Assembly (NCBI RefSeq): GCF_000283155.1
Contig: NW_004454166.1
Location: forward strand, 17,337,352-17,401,351
Origin: Ceratotherium simum simum
Lineage: Eukaryota; Chordata; Mammalia; Perissodactyla; Rhinocerotidae
DNA length: 64,000 nt
Direction of reading: 5' to 3'
Positions 12,301 to 21,045 of the stretch are shown here, one piece after another. Under the pieces are notes generated by a model. The model ran no database searches. It was not told where the DNA came from and saw only the letters and a program-made list of their open reading frames with translations. Both the position numbers and the translations under genes were made by a program. How positions within the stretch are numbered: the first letter of the stretch is position 1; every line of letters starts with the position of its first letter.

Positions 12301-13036
12301 GAATACCCACACCAGGACTTCCCCTGCAGGCATTAGGAGTGACTTGTGGAGGAACATTTGATGAACTGGGAAAATGTCATGTCTATTAAGTTACGAAAAG
12401 CAGGTGATAAGATAGTTTGTAGAATACTGTTCCATATTTATATCACATTTGTAGAAATGCATATGGAAAAGAGTAATCTGGACAATAACTAATTTTTAAT
12501 TTTTCCTCTTTTTTGCTTATATTTCCTGATTTTTCTGCAATGGACAGTATTAATTATGTAATTTAAATCTTTCAAATTTTTTAATCATAGACTTCATAGA
12601 TTTTAATTTAAAAAATCTCTAAAACTCCCTCCCACTCCCCCCATCCCGCCAGAAGAGGGGATGTTTGGGGGACCCCGCTGTGGGGGTGGGGGCCAGTCTC
12701 ACCCTCTCCCGCAGACTCTCCGGATGCGGAATCCTGGTGCCCCTCGGGCTGCGGCTCCGGGTCCCACCGCAGGGGCTGCAGGCGCTGCTGGGCGAGGCGG
12801 AAGTCCTCCAGGAGCTCGGGGCTGGTGGCATTGGGAAAGGGGCCCTCTTCTCCCCAGCCGCGTGTGCCACTCCCATCCGCATTCTTCTGCGCCTTGGCCC
12901 AGGCCCAGCGCCGCCGGCGGGACCCCTTCCCCAGGCCCGGCGCGGCCCAGTGGACCTGCGTCCCCGAGCTGGCGGTTGGGCCCGGCCTGCACTTCACCTG
13001 CGCCATTTCATCCTCGGGAGACAGAGCTGCCACCAT
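146..13036 (-). CDS. AKNA: AKNA coding region, N-terminal part (join of five exons)
   Basis: This is a minus-strand split gene; the coding segments in transcript order are 12703-13036, 8418-9469, 6656-6730, 1032-1188 and 146-300. AKNA is known as an AT-hook protein first described as a regulator of CD40/CD40L in lymphocytes, and later as a centrosomal microtubule-organising protein that promotes delamination of neural progenitors. Recognition rests on long stretches that match my memory of human AKNA: the acidic NATSPELLEDFRLAQQ block, MTEEEPD, SLDHPSDSLDSTWEGET, KYGRG..NYPLPDFSKVGPRVRFPKDESYRPPKSRSH, the coiled-coil piece LLTKYAEAENTIDQLRLGAK and PPQPSHSIH..PQGTKVLSFTIPQP. All exon phases agree (1,0,0,1,0). 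About 581 codons are present if the ATG at 13006 is used, or 591 from 13036. The family is about 1,440 residues long, so the C-terminal half, including the AT-hook, lies outside the left edge. Confidence 0.95.
301..1031 (-). other. AKNA intron 5
   Basis: This intron holds a plus-oriented MIR from about 555 to 760 (the tRNA-like GGGTTCAAATCCC, then ACCTCTCTGAGCC). A MIR tail-like piece may also be present near 775-840 (CACAGTG..GATCACCCAGC). No other structure seen. Confidence 0.7.
1032..1188 (-). CDS. AKNA: AKNA coding exon 4 (gene exon 5)
   Basis: A 157-bp exon encoding VNLYSDPPQPSHSIHMG.., then PQGTKVLSFTIPQPHSVERWPGPAEAPHAAEVS. Acceptor CCCCGCCAG and donor GTGAGT are both strong. The phases are 0 in and 1 out. 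The SDPPQPxHSIH and QGTKVLSFTIPQP blocks are highly conserved in AKNA orthologues as I remember them. The segment follows the coiled-coil exon and is probably unstructured. Confidence 0.95.
1552..1720. repeat. AT-rich low-complexity patch
   Basis: About 170 bp of almost pure A/T with many TAATA and ATTAT words, directly after a minus MIR. Confidence 0.7.
1895..2082 (+). mobile_element. hAT-type non-autonomous DNA transposon
   Basis: The ends are inverted repeats (CAGGGGCTGGCAAAC at the left; the right end read in reverse is CAGGGATCAGCAGAC). The interior holds the familiar GTTTATGTATTGTCTGCGGCTGCTTTC core of a common mammalian MER element. The flanking 8-mers GTTTAGAG and GCTTAGTG agree at 6 of 8 positions, fitting the 8-bp target duplication of hAT elements. 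Exact family not assigned. Confidence 0.75.
2216..2842. repeat. CCATCA-type minisatellite with roughly 300-bp higher-order repeat
   Basis: Some 625 bp made almost only of CAT/CAC/ATC/CCC triplets. Two long copies of the same arrangement are visible: rare markers such as CCGCC (2417 and 2708 areas), TCTATC (2461 and 2758) and ATCAAC (2521 and 2818) recur at 291-297 bp. It produces long Asp/Gly and Ile/Thr frames that are artefacts. Confidence 0.9.
6656..6730 (-). CDS. AKNA: AKNA coding exon 3 (gene exon 4), coiled-coil segment
   Basis: A 75-bp exon encoding exactly 25 codons, EDYRKLLTKYAEAENTIDQLRLGAK, flanked by acceptor CTCCACAG and donor GTACAA. Heptad-like spacing of Leu, Tyr, Ala and Ile suggests a coiled coil continuing from the VHQLQ at the end of the previous exon. 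Because it is a multiple of three in phase 0, skipping it would keep the reading frame and remove only this helix. Confidence 0.95.
6731..8417 (-). other. AKNA intron 3
   Basis: The first half is unique-looking sequence. The second half (about 7680-8270) is a plus-oriented retroelement 3' end (see separate entry). Nothing coding is visible. Confidence 0.65.
7680..8270 (+). mobile_element. Old L1-type 3' end
   Basis: Contains blocks typical of an ancient LINE-1 3' region: GATAATGATATTGTGGTTATG, TTGGCTTCAAAATACTCCAG, GGGTGACGGGTACAGG then TTCATTATACTATTT, ending in an A-rich tail near 8265. Family assignment is from memory and tentative. Confidence 0.55.
8418..9469 (-). CDS. AKNA: AKNA large coding exon 2 (gene exon 3)
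   Basis: A 1,052-bp exon encoding about 351 residues, from (E)FEAEDVDSPESSN to ITRVPQEFQTPEQATKLVHQLQ. The acceptor is TTTCCAG and the donor GTAAGC. Visible landmarks in order: the acidic MTEEEPDEPLGDAEVEEAGESS block; a Ser/Thr/Pro/Glu-rich PEST-like region (SARSWSSGT..SLDHPSDSLDSTWEGET), fitting AKNA's reputation as a PEST-containing protein; a basic Pro-rich stretch (PKPLPSRFTGSISPLNSPPRPARQDRPPPRQ); the conserved YGRGRLNYPLPDFSKVGPRVRFPKDESYRPPKSRSHS block; and the KSPAEIVREVLLSSGE helix before the C-terminal VHQLQ. Apart from the helical ends it is low-complexity and probably disordered. It is open from splice site to splice site. Confidence 0.96.
9690..10475 (+). mobile_element. L2 LINE 3' portion
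   Basis: Reads as the usual L2 end: GGACTACTGCAGTAGCC, GGGGCCTTTGCACATG, TCTTCTCAGATCTCCCC, ACACTGTAAGCTCCATGAGG, then GTGCTCAATATTTGTTGACTGG. Confidence 0.85.
10560..11020. repeat. CCAT/CCAC array with a 55-bp minisatellite
   Basis: A degenerate tetranucleotide array. From about 10745 the word AGCCACT recurs exactly every 55 bp (10794, 10849, 10904, 10959), defining at least four units with a few substitutions each. Confidence 0.9.
11385..11640 (+). repeat. MIR SINE
   Basis: Starts with a tRNA-like part (GAGCGGGCTTTGGAGCCAGG), then CCGACCTCTCTGCAG, and ends CACACCTGGCACACAGGAAG. Confidence 0.75.
11589..11622 (+). repeat. 34-bp direct repeat, copy 1
   Basis: Identical over 34 bp to 11988-12021. 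This copy lies at the normal 3' end of a plus MIR (CTGGCACACAG..). Confidence 0.95.
11988..12021 (+). repeat. 34-bp direct repeat, copy 2
   Basis: Identical to 11589-11622, offset 399 bp. It sits in place of the middle of a minus MIR: the core GGGGAAACCAAGATTCAGAAAGG runs straight into it, and the MIR head (AGTAGGAATTTAATCTAAGTTGG) follows. Confidence 0.95.
12110..12605 (+). mobile_element. Ancient L1 3' end
   Basis: Decayed L1 words in order: CCCTAGACCAAGCAATTTAC, ATTCATCTCTGCATTATTTA, CTAAATGGCCAGGGG, ATATTTATATCACATTTGTAG, ending in AT-rich sequence. Confidence 0.65.
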
Positions 13037-13089
13037 GGGCACCAGAGTCACCGCCGGCTCCTCTCAGTGCCAGCCATCCTGCCTGTGGC
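12703..13089 (-). CDS. AKNA: AKNA first coding exon (gene exon 2), with 5'UTR part
   Basis: The acceptor is a pyrimidine tract ending CCCCGACAG (exon starts at 13089) and the donor is GTGAGA (12697-12702). The protein contains TASSGTQVHWAAPGLGKGSRRRRWAWAKAQKN and PNATSPELLEDFRLAQQRLQPLRWDPEPQPEGHQDS, matching the AKNA N-terminus. In-frame ATG codons are at 13034-13036 and 13004-13006, with a TGA upstream in that frame. The human protein, as I recall it, starts MASSETE, but the aligned codon here is ACC (Thr), so an upstream ATG must serve. The 13006 ATG has G at -3 and +4; the 13036 ATG has C at -3 and G at +4. A separate 9-codon uORF precedes them (see 13048-13077). Confidence 0.93.
13048..13077 (-). 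other. Short uORF in AKNA 5'UTR
   Basis: An ATG at 13075-13077 with A at -3 and G at +4 opens a 9-codon frame (MAGTERSRR) that closes at TGA 13048-13050, 11 nt before the first in-frame AKNA ATG. It lies in the 5' part of the first coding exon, just downstream of the predicted acceptor. Whether it is translated is inference. Confidence 0.6.
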
Positions 13090-13574
13090 CTGTCGGGGAC
13101 ACAAGGGGGGCAGCGTTACTCCTCCAGTCCCCTCCTTTCCAGCAGGATCTCTGGAACCAGACAGCCCTGGTTCAGCTCCTCCTCCAGCCCCTTGAAGCCG
13201 TGTGACCATGGGCAAGTCACTCCACCTGTGTTTCCTTCAGAAAACCTGCGATCATAATTCCTCTCTCGCTCCCGAGTTTTTCAAAATTACCTGAGTCACA
13301 GGGTGAGGGGCCCAGCAGCTGGCACACTGGCAGCTGTTGGATGTGTGCTAGCGACGGTTCCCCTGTGCCAGGCTCCTGCGTGGAGCACAGGCCCTGCTCA
13401 CGTGAGAACAGAGCCCCGGAGGAGGCAACTGCAAATCAAGGTCAGAGTCGATGGGGGTACCCGGGGGTGGGGGTCCAGTGCAGGCCTAGGAAGTCAGGGA
13501 AGGTCCTGTAGAGAAGCCACTTCTTCTGGAACCTTCCCTGACACCTGTCAGGTAAGAATTCAGATCAGCAGTTG

Positions 13575-14089
13575 GGGAATAGTGAAAAGAGCATTCCAGC
13601 ACCCGAAAGAATTGAAAACAGGGACTCAAACAAATACATGTACCCACATGGTTATAGCAGCACTCATCACAATAGCCAAAAGGTGAAAACAACCCAAACA
13701 TCCATCAATGGATGAGTGGATAAACAATTTGTGCTACACACACACAATGGAATATTACTCGGCCATGAAAAGGAATGAAGTGCTGAAACACGCCCCCACA
13801 AGCATGAACCTCGAAAACATTATGCTAAGTGAAAGAAGCCAATCACAAAAGGTCACATATAGTATGATTCTGTTTATGTGAAACATCCAGAATAGGTAAA
13901 TCCATAGAGAGAAAGCAGACTGGTGGTTACCAGGGACTGAGGGAGATGGGAATGGAGAATGACTGCTTAGCAGGCACAGGTTTCTTTTGGGGTGAAGAAA
14001 ATGTTTTGGAACTGGATAGAGTTGGTGGTTGCACAACATTATAAATATACGAAATGCCACTGAACTGTTCATTTTAAAATGGTTAATTT
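13575..14089 (+). mobile_element. L1 3' end, upstream part
   Basis: Clear L1 landmarks: ATGTACCCACATGGTTATAG, CATCCATCAATGGATGAGTG, AATGGAATATTACTCGGCC, TGGTGGTTACCAGGGACTG and CACTGAACTGTTCATTTT. The copy is interrupted at 14090 by an ERE SINE and resumes at 14290. Confidence 0.85.
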
Positions 14090-14289
14090 GGGGCTGGCCA
14101 GTGGCATAGTGGTTAAGTTCGCGCACTCTGCTTCAGTGGCCCTGGATTCGCAGGTTCGAATCCCGGGCGTGGACCTACACACTGCTCATCAAGCCATGCT
14201 GTGGCAGCATCCCACATACAAAATAGAGGAAGACGGGCATAGATATTAGCTCAGGGCCAGTCTTCCTCAGCAAAAAAAAAAAAAAAAAA
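14090..14289 (+). mobile_element. ERE SINE (equine-type) inserted in L1
   Basis: Starts GGGGCTGGCC, has a pol III B box GGTTCGAATCC at 14153-14163, the CACTGCTCATCAAGCCATGC body, the TTAGCTCAGGGCCAGTCTTC tail module and a 15-18 nt A-tail. It is flanked by an 8-bp target duplication GTTAATTT (14082-14089 and 14290-14297). ERE elements are characteristic of perissodactyls. Confidence 0.92.
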
Positions 14290-14334
14290 GTTAATTTTAT
14301 GTTAAGTGAAGTTCACTTCAATTAAAAAAAAAGA
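14290..14334 (+). mobile_element. L1 3' end, continuation after the SINE
   Basis: GTTAATTTTATGTTAAGTGA and following TTCAATTAAAAAAAAA complete the L1 tail begun at 13575. Confidence 0.75.
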
Positions 14335-15564
14335 GCATATTCCAGCAGAGGGACCAGCGAGCACAAAGGCCTGGAGGCGGGAGGGGGCGACCTGGAAGTG
14401 GTTTCGCGATGGCGGTGGTGTGGGGCAGGGCTGAGTGCTTTGACACAGAGAGTGCAGGCAAGGAGAGGTGTGGCCAGACCCGGGAGGGCCTCCCAGGTCC
14501 TGTTCAGGTGTTGGAAGGGCATCCCAGGCACAGATGAGCAAGCTGAGGTGCAGCTTAGAAGTTTCCATCTGCTTAGGAAAATGAACCAGAAGAGGGGGAG
14601 CCCAGCTGCAGAGGGACCTGTGGCAGCGGAAGGGCCCCTCCCGGCCGCCTTCTCTCCTCTCCTCCTTCCCACCCTCCTGCTGTGGCTGACACTCCCCAAG
14701 AGGCTCCTCTGTGCCAAGCACGAAGCCACACGAGGGTCAGGACAAGCTGGGGTGACAGGTCACCTTGGGGCCCAGGTCGGGGCTCTTCCCTCCATGCCGC
14801 AGAGACCACGGAGTGTCACCCCAGGCCTCCCTGCAGCCCCGTGAGTGCTTGCGTCTGGGTCAGAGCCTTGATTTGTACGGTTGAGAAAAGTCAGCAGACA
14901 ACTATTTCTGGCTAGAAAGTTCCCCAGGGAACGGTGCAGCCGAGAAAGGCTGACTTCTCAAGGGCGGGGGCAGGACAGGGAAACAGTCTCCCCCCTTGAC
15001 GGCAACCCCTGCTCCTCGGGCAGGGGCTCAGGGCCTCTGTCCTCTCCCTCCCACCCAATCTTCCTCTCTCCCCCTCCAGAATTTCCTCCAGGTCACCCTG
15101 TGAGCCCCCCATGACCGCCACTACACAGGCTGTGTCCACTCTATGCCGGCCTGGGCTGGAAGCTTTGCCTACACGATCTCCATCTGCCTCACCCCGAACA
15201 GGTAAGCAGGTCACAGGAAAGCTATTTTTCAGATGAGAACAGTGGAGCTCGGCGTGGAATAGCGACTTGGCCGAGATCACCCATTAATAACAGAGCAAGA
15301 TTTGAAACTGTCAATTTTGGCCCAGCGCTCTCCAAAAAAAATTTTTTTAATCACACAACTCAGTAGTAAAAATATGTTTTACTTGCATACCCAATATATA
15401 TTTCTTCTAACTTTATATACATGTATTCTCATGATAATACATTACATGTACTAGAAAAAATATATCCAAAAATGAGTTTTTTAAAAGATGTGATAGAAAA
15501 TAAATATTTTAAAGAGAAATTCTAATCCTTGCTTCCTATACCATCCGGGGGGCCTGTACCCCTC

Positions 15565-15690
15565 TTGAGAATCCCTGCTGGTGGGTCTTAAGCTTGAGTG
15601 CTCTTAAGAATCTTCTAAGAATGCAGATTCCTAGGTTGACCCAAACTGGCTCTGGGAGAGGGCCCAGGAATCCGCATTTTAAGCCAGCGC
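15565..15690. mobile_element. MER-type DNA transposon fragment
   Basis: GAATGCAGATTCCTAGG and CCCAGGAATCCGCATTTTAA, separated by a diverged middle, are hallmark words of a common mammalian hAT-derived MER element. Confidence 0.6.
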
Positions 15691-15874
15691 CCCAGGCAAG
15701 GCCTGCGTTTGGATGTGGAGGAGGCCTTTCTGCTCCCGCTGCTATGGCAGGTGTGAGAGGTGCTAAGAGCCGCTGCTTTTCTCTTTCTGAAACCTCCACC
15801 GAGGAAGGGACAGGGGGAGGTGTGCGGTTTTTTGACTTTTTAAAGGGCTTTTTTCTAGCCGTGCCACAGAGCAG

Positions 15875-15990
15875 CCCGCCCAATCACAGCGGCTCTGGGT
15901 GCGCAAAGAGGAACATCCTGTCTCCTGGGATGACTCAGTCGTCGCAGAAATGGCACTGTGACCACGGAAAGCCACACGTCGGAGGCAGCT
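15875..15990. promoter_or_regulatory. Composite CCAAT / Ets-like / AP-1 cluster in AKNA intron 1
   Basis: Within about 60 bp lie a CCAAT motif (15879-15883, in CGCCCAATCAC), an Ets-like ACATCCTG (15913-15920) and a perfect AP-1 site TGACTCA (15931-15937). An E-box CAGCTG follows near 15980. AP-1 and Ets sites side by side are typical of lymphoid enhancers, which would suit AKNA. This is motif reading only. Confidence 0.35.
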
Positions 15991-18904
15991 GTTGTCACTG
16001 GCTGGAGTTTTGCACATGCTGCCCAGGCCCCCAAACCTGTGAGCCTCTCCTGAGCAAGGCCTCTGTCTTCCAGGTTAGCCACGCCCTCAGTGCCACGGAG
16101 CCCGGTCAGTCAGTCAGTCAGTCAACAAACACACGAGTGCCAACCACATGGCAATCGCAGGCTGGGTTGACGACAGGCGCTCCCTGGGCTGCTGTGAAAG
16201 AGAAGCAGGCTGGGTGATGGCAGACCAGGTTCTGGGCCTGGTACGGCTGCTCCACAGTGAACTGCCGGGCTTAAGTTGTCCTCACTGTGAAATGGAGAAA
16301 ACCACCTGTTCTTGGGACCGCAAGGGGGTATCGCCCTGTTCCGGTGGGCTGGGAGCTGGGAGATGGGCTAAACAAACTTTCAGATTCCCGGTTGGCTCTT
16401 GAAGGCAACAGCCTCACAACTGTTAACCCCCTTCCTCTTCCCTGAGATCCCATTTCAGAGGAACAGAGATGGATATTGAGCACCCAGTGGGTGCAACTTC
16501 ACTTTAAAAAACTTATGACCTCCTACTGTGTGCCAAGCACTATACAAGACATGAGGAGGACAGAAATGAGGAAAAGTGTTCCAAAACATCAAATGGGGCA
16601 TATAATACAACAGGGTTATTAAAGAAGGAAGTATTAAGCTGGGGCCGAGAGACAGAGAGCACTTTGCAGAGAAGAATGGGGTTGGGCATTCCAGGCAGAG
16701 GGAACAGCATAGGCAAAGGCAGAGGTCTGCAAGTAGAACAGCACTTGACAGCTCTGGGCAGGGGTCCCAGAAAGGCAGCCAAAGGCAGGGTTGTTCCAGC
16801 CAGCCTTCATTATGACAGTGGGTTGGGTGAAGGCTCCAGCCCCACGAGCTGGGGGCCGAGCCCAGGAGAGCCCCGTTAGCACTAGGTCCCCTCAAGGGCT
16901 GAGCCCTGGGGCTCAGGGTCCCTGCTAGCCCTGGAGAGACTAGCCCCACAAGGAAGCACCAACCACTCTCCTCTCCTTTTGTACGTCTCCCCACTCCACC
17001 CCCACCACCCCTGCCTCAGCTCTCTCAGGGTCTCCGAGACCCTTGTGGTCTCTCTCTCCAGTTCCCGAGTGGGTCAGCCACGCCCACGGGGCTTTCTGCC
17101 CCCTCAGCTGCTCCGAAACCCAGGACCCTCCCGCCGCCTCGCAGCCCAGCTCTGCCTCCCCGCGCCTTCTGAAGCCCCCTCCCATCCAGCCAGGGCTGTC
17201 CAGAGTGTCCCCCTGCTCCCACCCAGACCTGACATCTCCCAGATGCGGAAACTGAGCCATGGAGAGGTGGCCAGGGCTCACAGGACATCGAGCCAGGAAG
17301 CATGGCCTGGGGATTCAAACCCAGGGTACCGTGACTCTGAAACCAAGTCCATCAGACTTGGGGTGGGGCAAAGGAAGAGAAAGGAAGACACCTATCATAT
17401 CACGGGGCCAGGCTCCTCCAAAAAGGCTGGGCTGTTGGGCTCAGAGCCCCAAACTCGGCCGCCCTCCCTGACCAGCTGCTGAGCACAGAGCTGCTGTTCT
17501 CAAGGGGTTCCCGCCAGCTGTGTAGAAACCACAAGCCCCCGTGCACGTGCCCCCTGCCCCCAGCTCTCTCCCGCAGCAGAGGCCGAGGAGAGCGAGGAAA
17601 GGTGCCCGGCTGCTGTGGACCCGAGTCCCGCCAGCCTGAAGAGCTGGGCTGGGTCTGCTGGACGATCCCTGGCCCCTCTCCTTGTCCTTATGTGGCAGGA
17701 GGGGCCACTCTTTAGTGGGGACGCCCCTGCTGCCTGCTGGCCTGCTCCTCATCTGTGCATCATGTCTGGGGCCCCTTAGCAGCCGTGGGACAAACTCTCC
17801 ATGTGCAGATGAGGACGCCCAGGCACAGAGAGGGACCACCGCTTGTCCAAGTTCTCAGAGATCGGAATCAGAGCTCGGACTGGAAGCCAGCATCCTGAGG
17901 CTCAATGAAATCCCCCTAAAATCCACCCCGGCCCCGGCGGCCGGGCTCCCCTAAGCTGGGAGAGAAGTAACAGCTGCCGTAGCTGCAACTTCCTGGCTGG
18001 GCCAGTCCAGCCGGCCCGGACTGTCCCAAAGTCTGTGACTGGCCGGTCCAGAGGGAAGACGGCCTACCCGCCCTCCTCCGCTCCCTACCTCTCTCGGGCT
18101 CCGCCACCAGCCCGCCGGCCCAGGCTCAGGGGACCCGCGTGTGAGGTCTTTGTTCCAAACCTGGGGAGCCCCCTGCCTCCATGGCGCGCTGGCCCGCATC
18201 CAGGCTGCTCTGCCAGCCCGAGCTGCGGCTCACAGACAAGCATCGCTCCCCTCCTCTCCCCGCCCCTGCTGCGGCTGAGGCCGCCGCGCCTCGGCAGGAA
18301 GCGCCCAGCCTGATTTCCTACAAGTGTTTGTCAGAAGGAGGGGGTTTGTCTGCGTGCGGAGTGAGAGCGAACAGGAGGTGCTTAACCCCTGCAGGCCTTC
18401 GGCGGGTCCGCGCTGCTCAGGAAAGGACTTGCGGAAACATTGTGGGGATGGGACCATCTCAGCCAAAATACAGCTTGGGGAGACTGAAGCCCAGAGAGGG
18501 TCAGAGGCGTGGCCGAGGTCACACAGCATGCTGAGCCTAAAAGGAGGCCTCTAGCAGCTTCAACCCTCTGGGAGCCTTTTCCGCAGCCCTACCCTCTAGG
18601 GCATGACCTTGGTTGAGGCTCCCTACCTCTCTAGGCCTCGATGCCCACCTGTACAATGGGAGCTCACACTGGATGCTTTCTTGGCACCCTTCCACCTCTG
18701 ACTCTCTGCCCTGACTGCCAATGTGCGATCCAACATCTCAGGGAGGCTGCAATGATGCCTGCCATCCCACCCACCGTCCTGTAGCTACAGTGGGATTTTC
18801 CAGGCAGCATGGAGGTGCGAAACTAGCTGATCAGGTAAATTTCCCCTACTGTTCTCAGGGCTCATCAGAGGGCAAGCTGCCTTTTCCCAAGCCCCCCTCA
18901 TCCT

Positions 18905-19400
18905 GCTCATTCATTTGACAGGTACTTACTGAGCTCCTACTATGTGCTGGGTGCTGGGAATACGGCAGGGCACAAGACAGGCCAAGCCCTGGCTCCACTC
19001 TAGAGGAGACACAGACACGAAACAAACACGGAGAGGTGTGAACGAGATGGAGAAGAGTGGGATGGAGTGTGGTCCACACCCCAGGCTGCTTTTGATAATC
19101 CTGATGCCCAGGGCTCCCCAGACCTACAGAATCAGTCTCTGGGCATCAGGGATTTCAAGTGTCCCAGCTGACTGGGATGTGTGGCCCTGGGAGAGAATCC
19201 CTGGGTCAGAGAGTAACTGGTTGGGGAGGAGCAGATGCAGATGGCCGGGAAGGTCTCTGTGGGAAGGTGACACTCGAACAAGTGACTGGAAGGAAGAGAG
19301 GGGCAGGAGCGAGCCACAAGAAGGGCTGGCGGTGGAATATTCTGGAAGGGCAAGTGCAGAGGGCAAAGCCAGCTGGGCTTTCCCTGAGAACAGCAAGGCT
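18905..19400 (-). mobile_element. L2-like LINE fragment (minus) with MER insertion
   Basis: Reads ATTCATTTGACAGGTACTTA, CTACTATGTGCTGGGTGCTG, then GAAGGTGACACTCGAACAAG and TATTCTGGAAGGGCAAGTGC, the reverse order of an L2-type end. Around 19070-19150 it is broken by a MER-type DNA-transposon piece (CCCAGACCTACAGAATCAG). Confidence 0.6.
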
Positions 19401-19614
19401 GTGAACCCAGAGCTGAGAGGGAGAGGCAGGAGCGGGGAGGGGGGAGCAGGCACAGGCTCCAGTCCCTGTATGTGGCCCCCCACTCTGGCCCCGTCCAGAA
19501 GCCAGGGATTCTGATTCAGGAAACCAAAAGAAAAAGGAGACAAATTTGGCCTCTGTATTGTCCAAAAATCCTTCCAGGTGATTCGGATGAGCAGCCATGT
19601 CTGGAACCACCAGT

Positions 19615-19850
19615 GTGGGAGAGAAAAATGGATCTTAGAGTCAGTGCGGACCTGGGTTCAAATCCTGACCCCACCTCTTGCCACCTCTGTGACCTAAGAG
19701 GCTTTACATTTCTAAGTCCTGTGGTTTCTTCATCCGTAAAACGGGGATCAGAAGTGCAGCCACCCCACAGGGCTGCTGCCAAGATTCGATGAGGCAACGC
19801 CTGCAAAGTGCTGAGTAGGCACCTGGAACGTGAATGAATGAATGAACGAC
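19615..19850 (+). repeat. MIR SINE, nearly full length
   Basis: CTGGGTTCAAATCCTGACC (tRNA-like head), ACCTCTGTGACC, TTCATCCGTAAAACGGGG, CAGGGCTGCTGCCAAGATTC and the CAAAGTGCTGAGTAGGCACC tail are all present in order. Confidence 0.88.
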
Positions 19851-20399
19851 TGAACGGACTTTCTCAAGGTTGGCTTGTGAGGGTCTGGCAAAGCCAGGGT
19901 GAGAACCAGGTGCCCTCCTCCCGCTAATCACCCCACCCCTCCAACCCCTTCCCTGCCTATTCCCACATCTGGGTGGCGGGGCTCTACCCACGGCCCCCAG
20001 CCCAACGTGGAGCAGCGCCAAACCCTGATGAGGCCCCTTCCTGCAGCTCTGGTGACCACGTGGGCCATTGTGTGAGGGGCGGGCTGCCCCTCCCTCCCTG
20101 GTCATTAACCCAGGCAGCACTGCCATCAACACCAGGTGGCTGCCGCTGCCAGGCATGCTCCGTGGCCCCTGGATAATCCCGAACCCATCTGAGGGGCAGC
20201 TCCTAAGCCCAAGGAAAGCAGCCTCCCGTGTGGTGCCCTCTGTTCCATCTCCATGACACCCCCGAGCCTTACCCACCCTCCTCCCTGCCTTTGCCTCCTC
20301 CAGGCACACAACCTCCACCCATGGGCCAAATTCTACTTCACCAAAGCAACATGTCCAAATCAGAGCCCTCCGAACCCACCCCGCCCTAGATTAACCCTC

Positions 20400-21045
20400 A
20401 TTCACCCAGGTGCACAAGCCAGATGTGACCGTCATCCTGGACACTTCCCTCTCCCCACGCCCCGTAACCAGACATCAACTCCTACTGATTTTATTTCCTA
20501 AATCTCACCAGCATCTGCCCCATCTCTGCGCCCCTATGTGGCCTCCTGCAACAGCCCCTCCTGGAAAGCTCTCGGCTCCCTGGGATCCATTCCTCACACT
20601 GCACCAAAGGGGTCTTTCCAAAACAGAAGCGTCCAGACACGGCCCCTCTGTGCTTAAAACACTCCGAGAGCTGCCCATTGCTCTGAGAAGCGGAAACTCC
20701 GTACCCCAGGGGCTGCTCCGGCCTCTTCTCCCTCCACTGTCCTCCGTGCACCCTCCCACAGCGAGGTCCTGCGACACCGGCCCCTTGCTGTTCCTGGGAC
20801 AAATGCACCGTGCTCCCCGTCCTCACCCAACCCCACTTCTTTGCTCTGTTAATGTCCAGGCAACCTGCGGATCTCAGCCCCGTCCGCCCTCCTTGGGGAC
20901 GTGCCACTTGGAATTAGATGGTAGGTGTGTCTCCCCGAAGACGGGGAGCTCTGTGAAGTGCTCATCGTTGTATATCCCCAGTGCCCGCACAGGCCCTGAC
21001 TCACAGTAAAAGCACAGTAAATGCATGCTGGATGACCTACTGCAT
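20400..21045 (+). mobile_element. L2 LINE 3' portion
   Basis: L2-type order: GACCGTCATCCTGGACACTT, CTTAAAACACTCCGAGAGC, CTGCTCCGGCCTC, then CGAAGACGGGGAGCTCTGTG and AGTGCCCGCACAGGCCC before GTAAATGCATGCTGGATG. Confidence 0.75.

Larger units (their letters stand above)
9470..12702 (-). other. AKNA intron 2: repeat content
   Basis: The intron contains a long L2 tail (9690-10475), the CCAT/CCAC minisatellite (10560-11020), a minus MIR (11250-11345), a plus MIR (11385-11640), a minus MIR interrupted by a 34-bp templated repeat (11930-12060) and an old L1 3' end (about 12110-12605). Confidence 0.7.

Noticed and set aside
14110..14165. tRNA-like segment with A and B boxes
   Set aside because: It is the head of an ERE SINE, with A-tail and target duplication.
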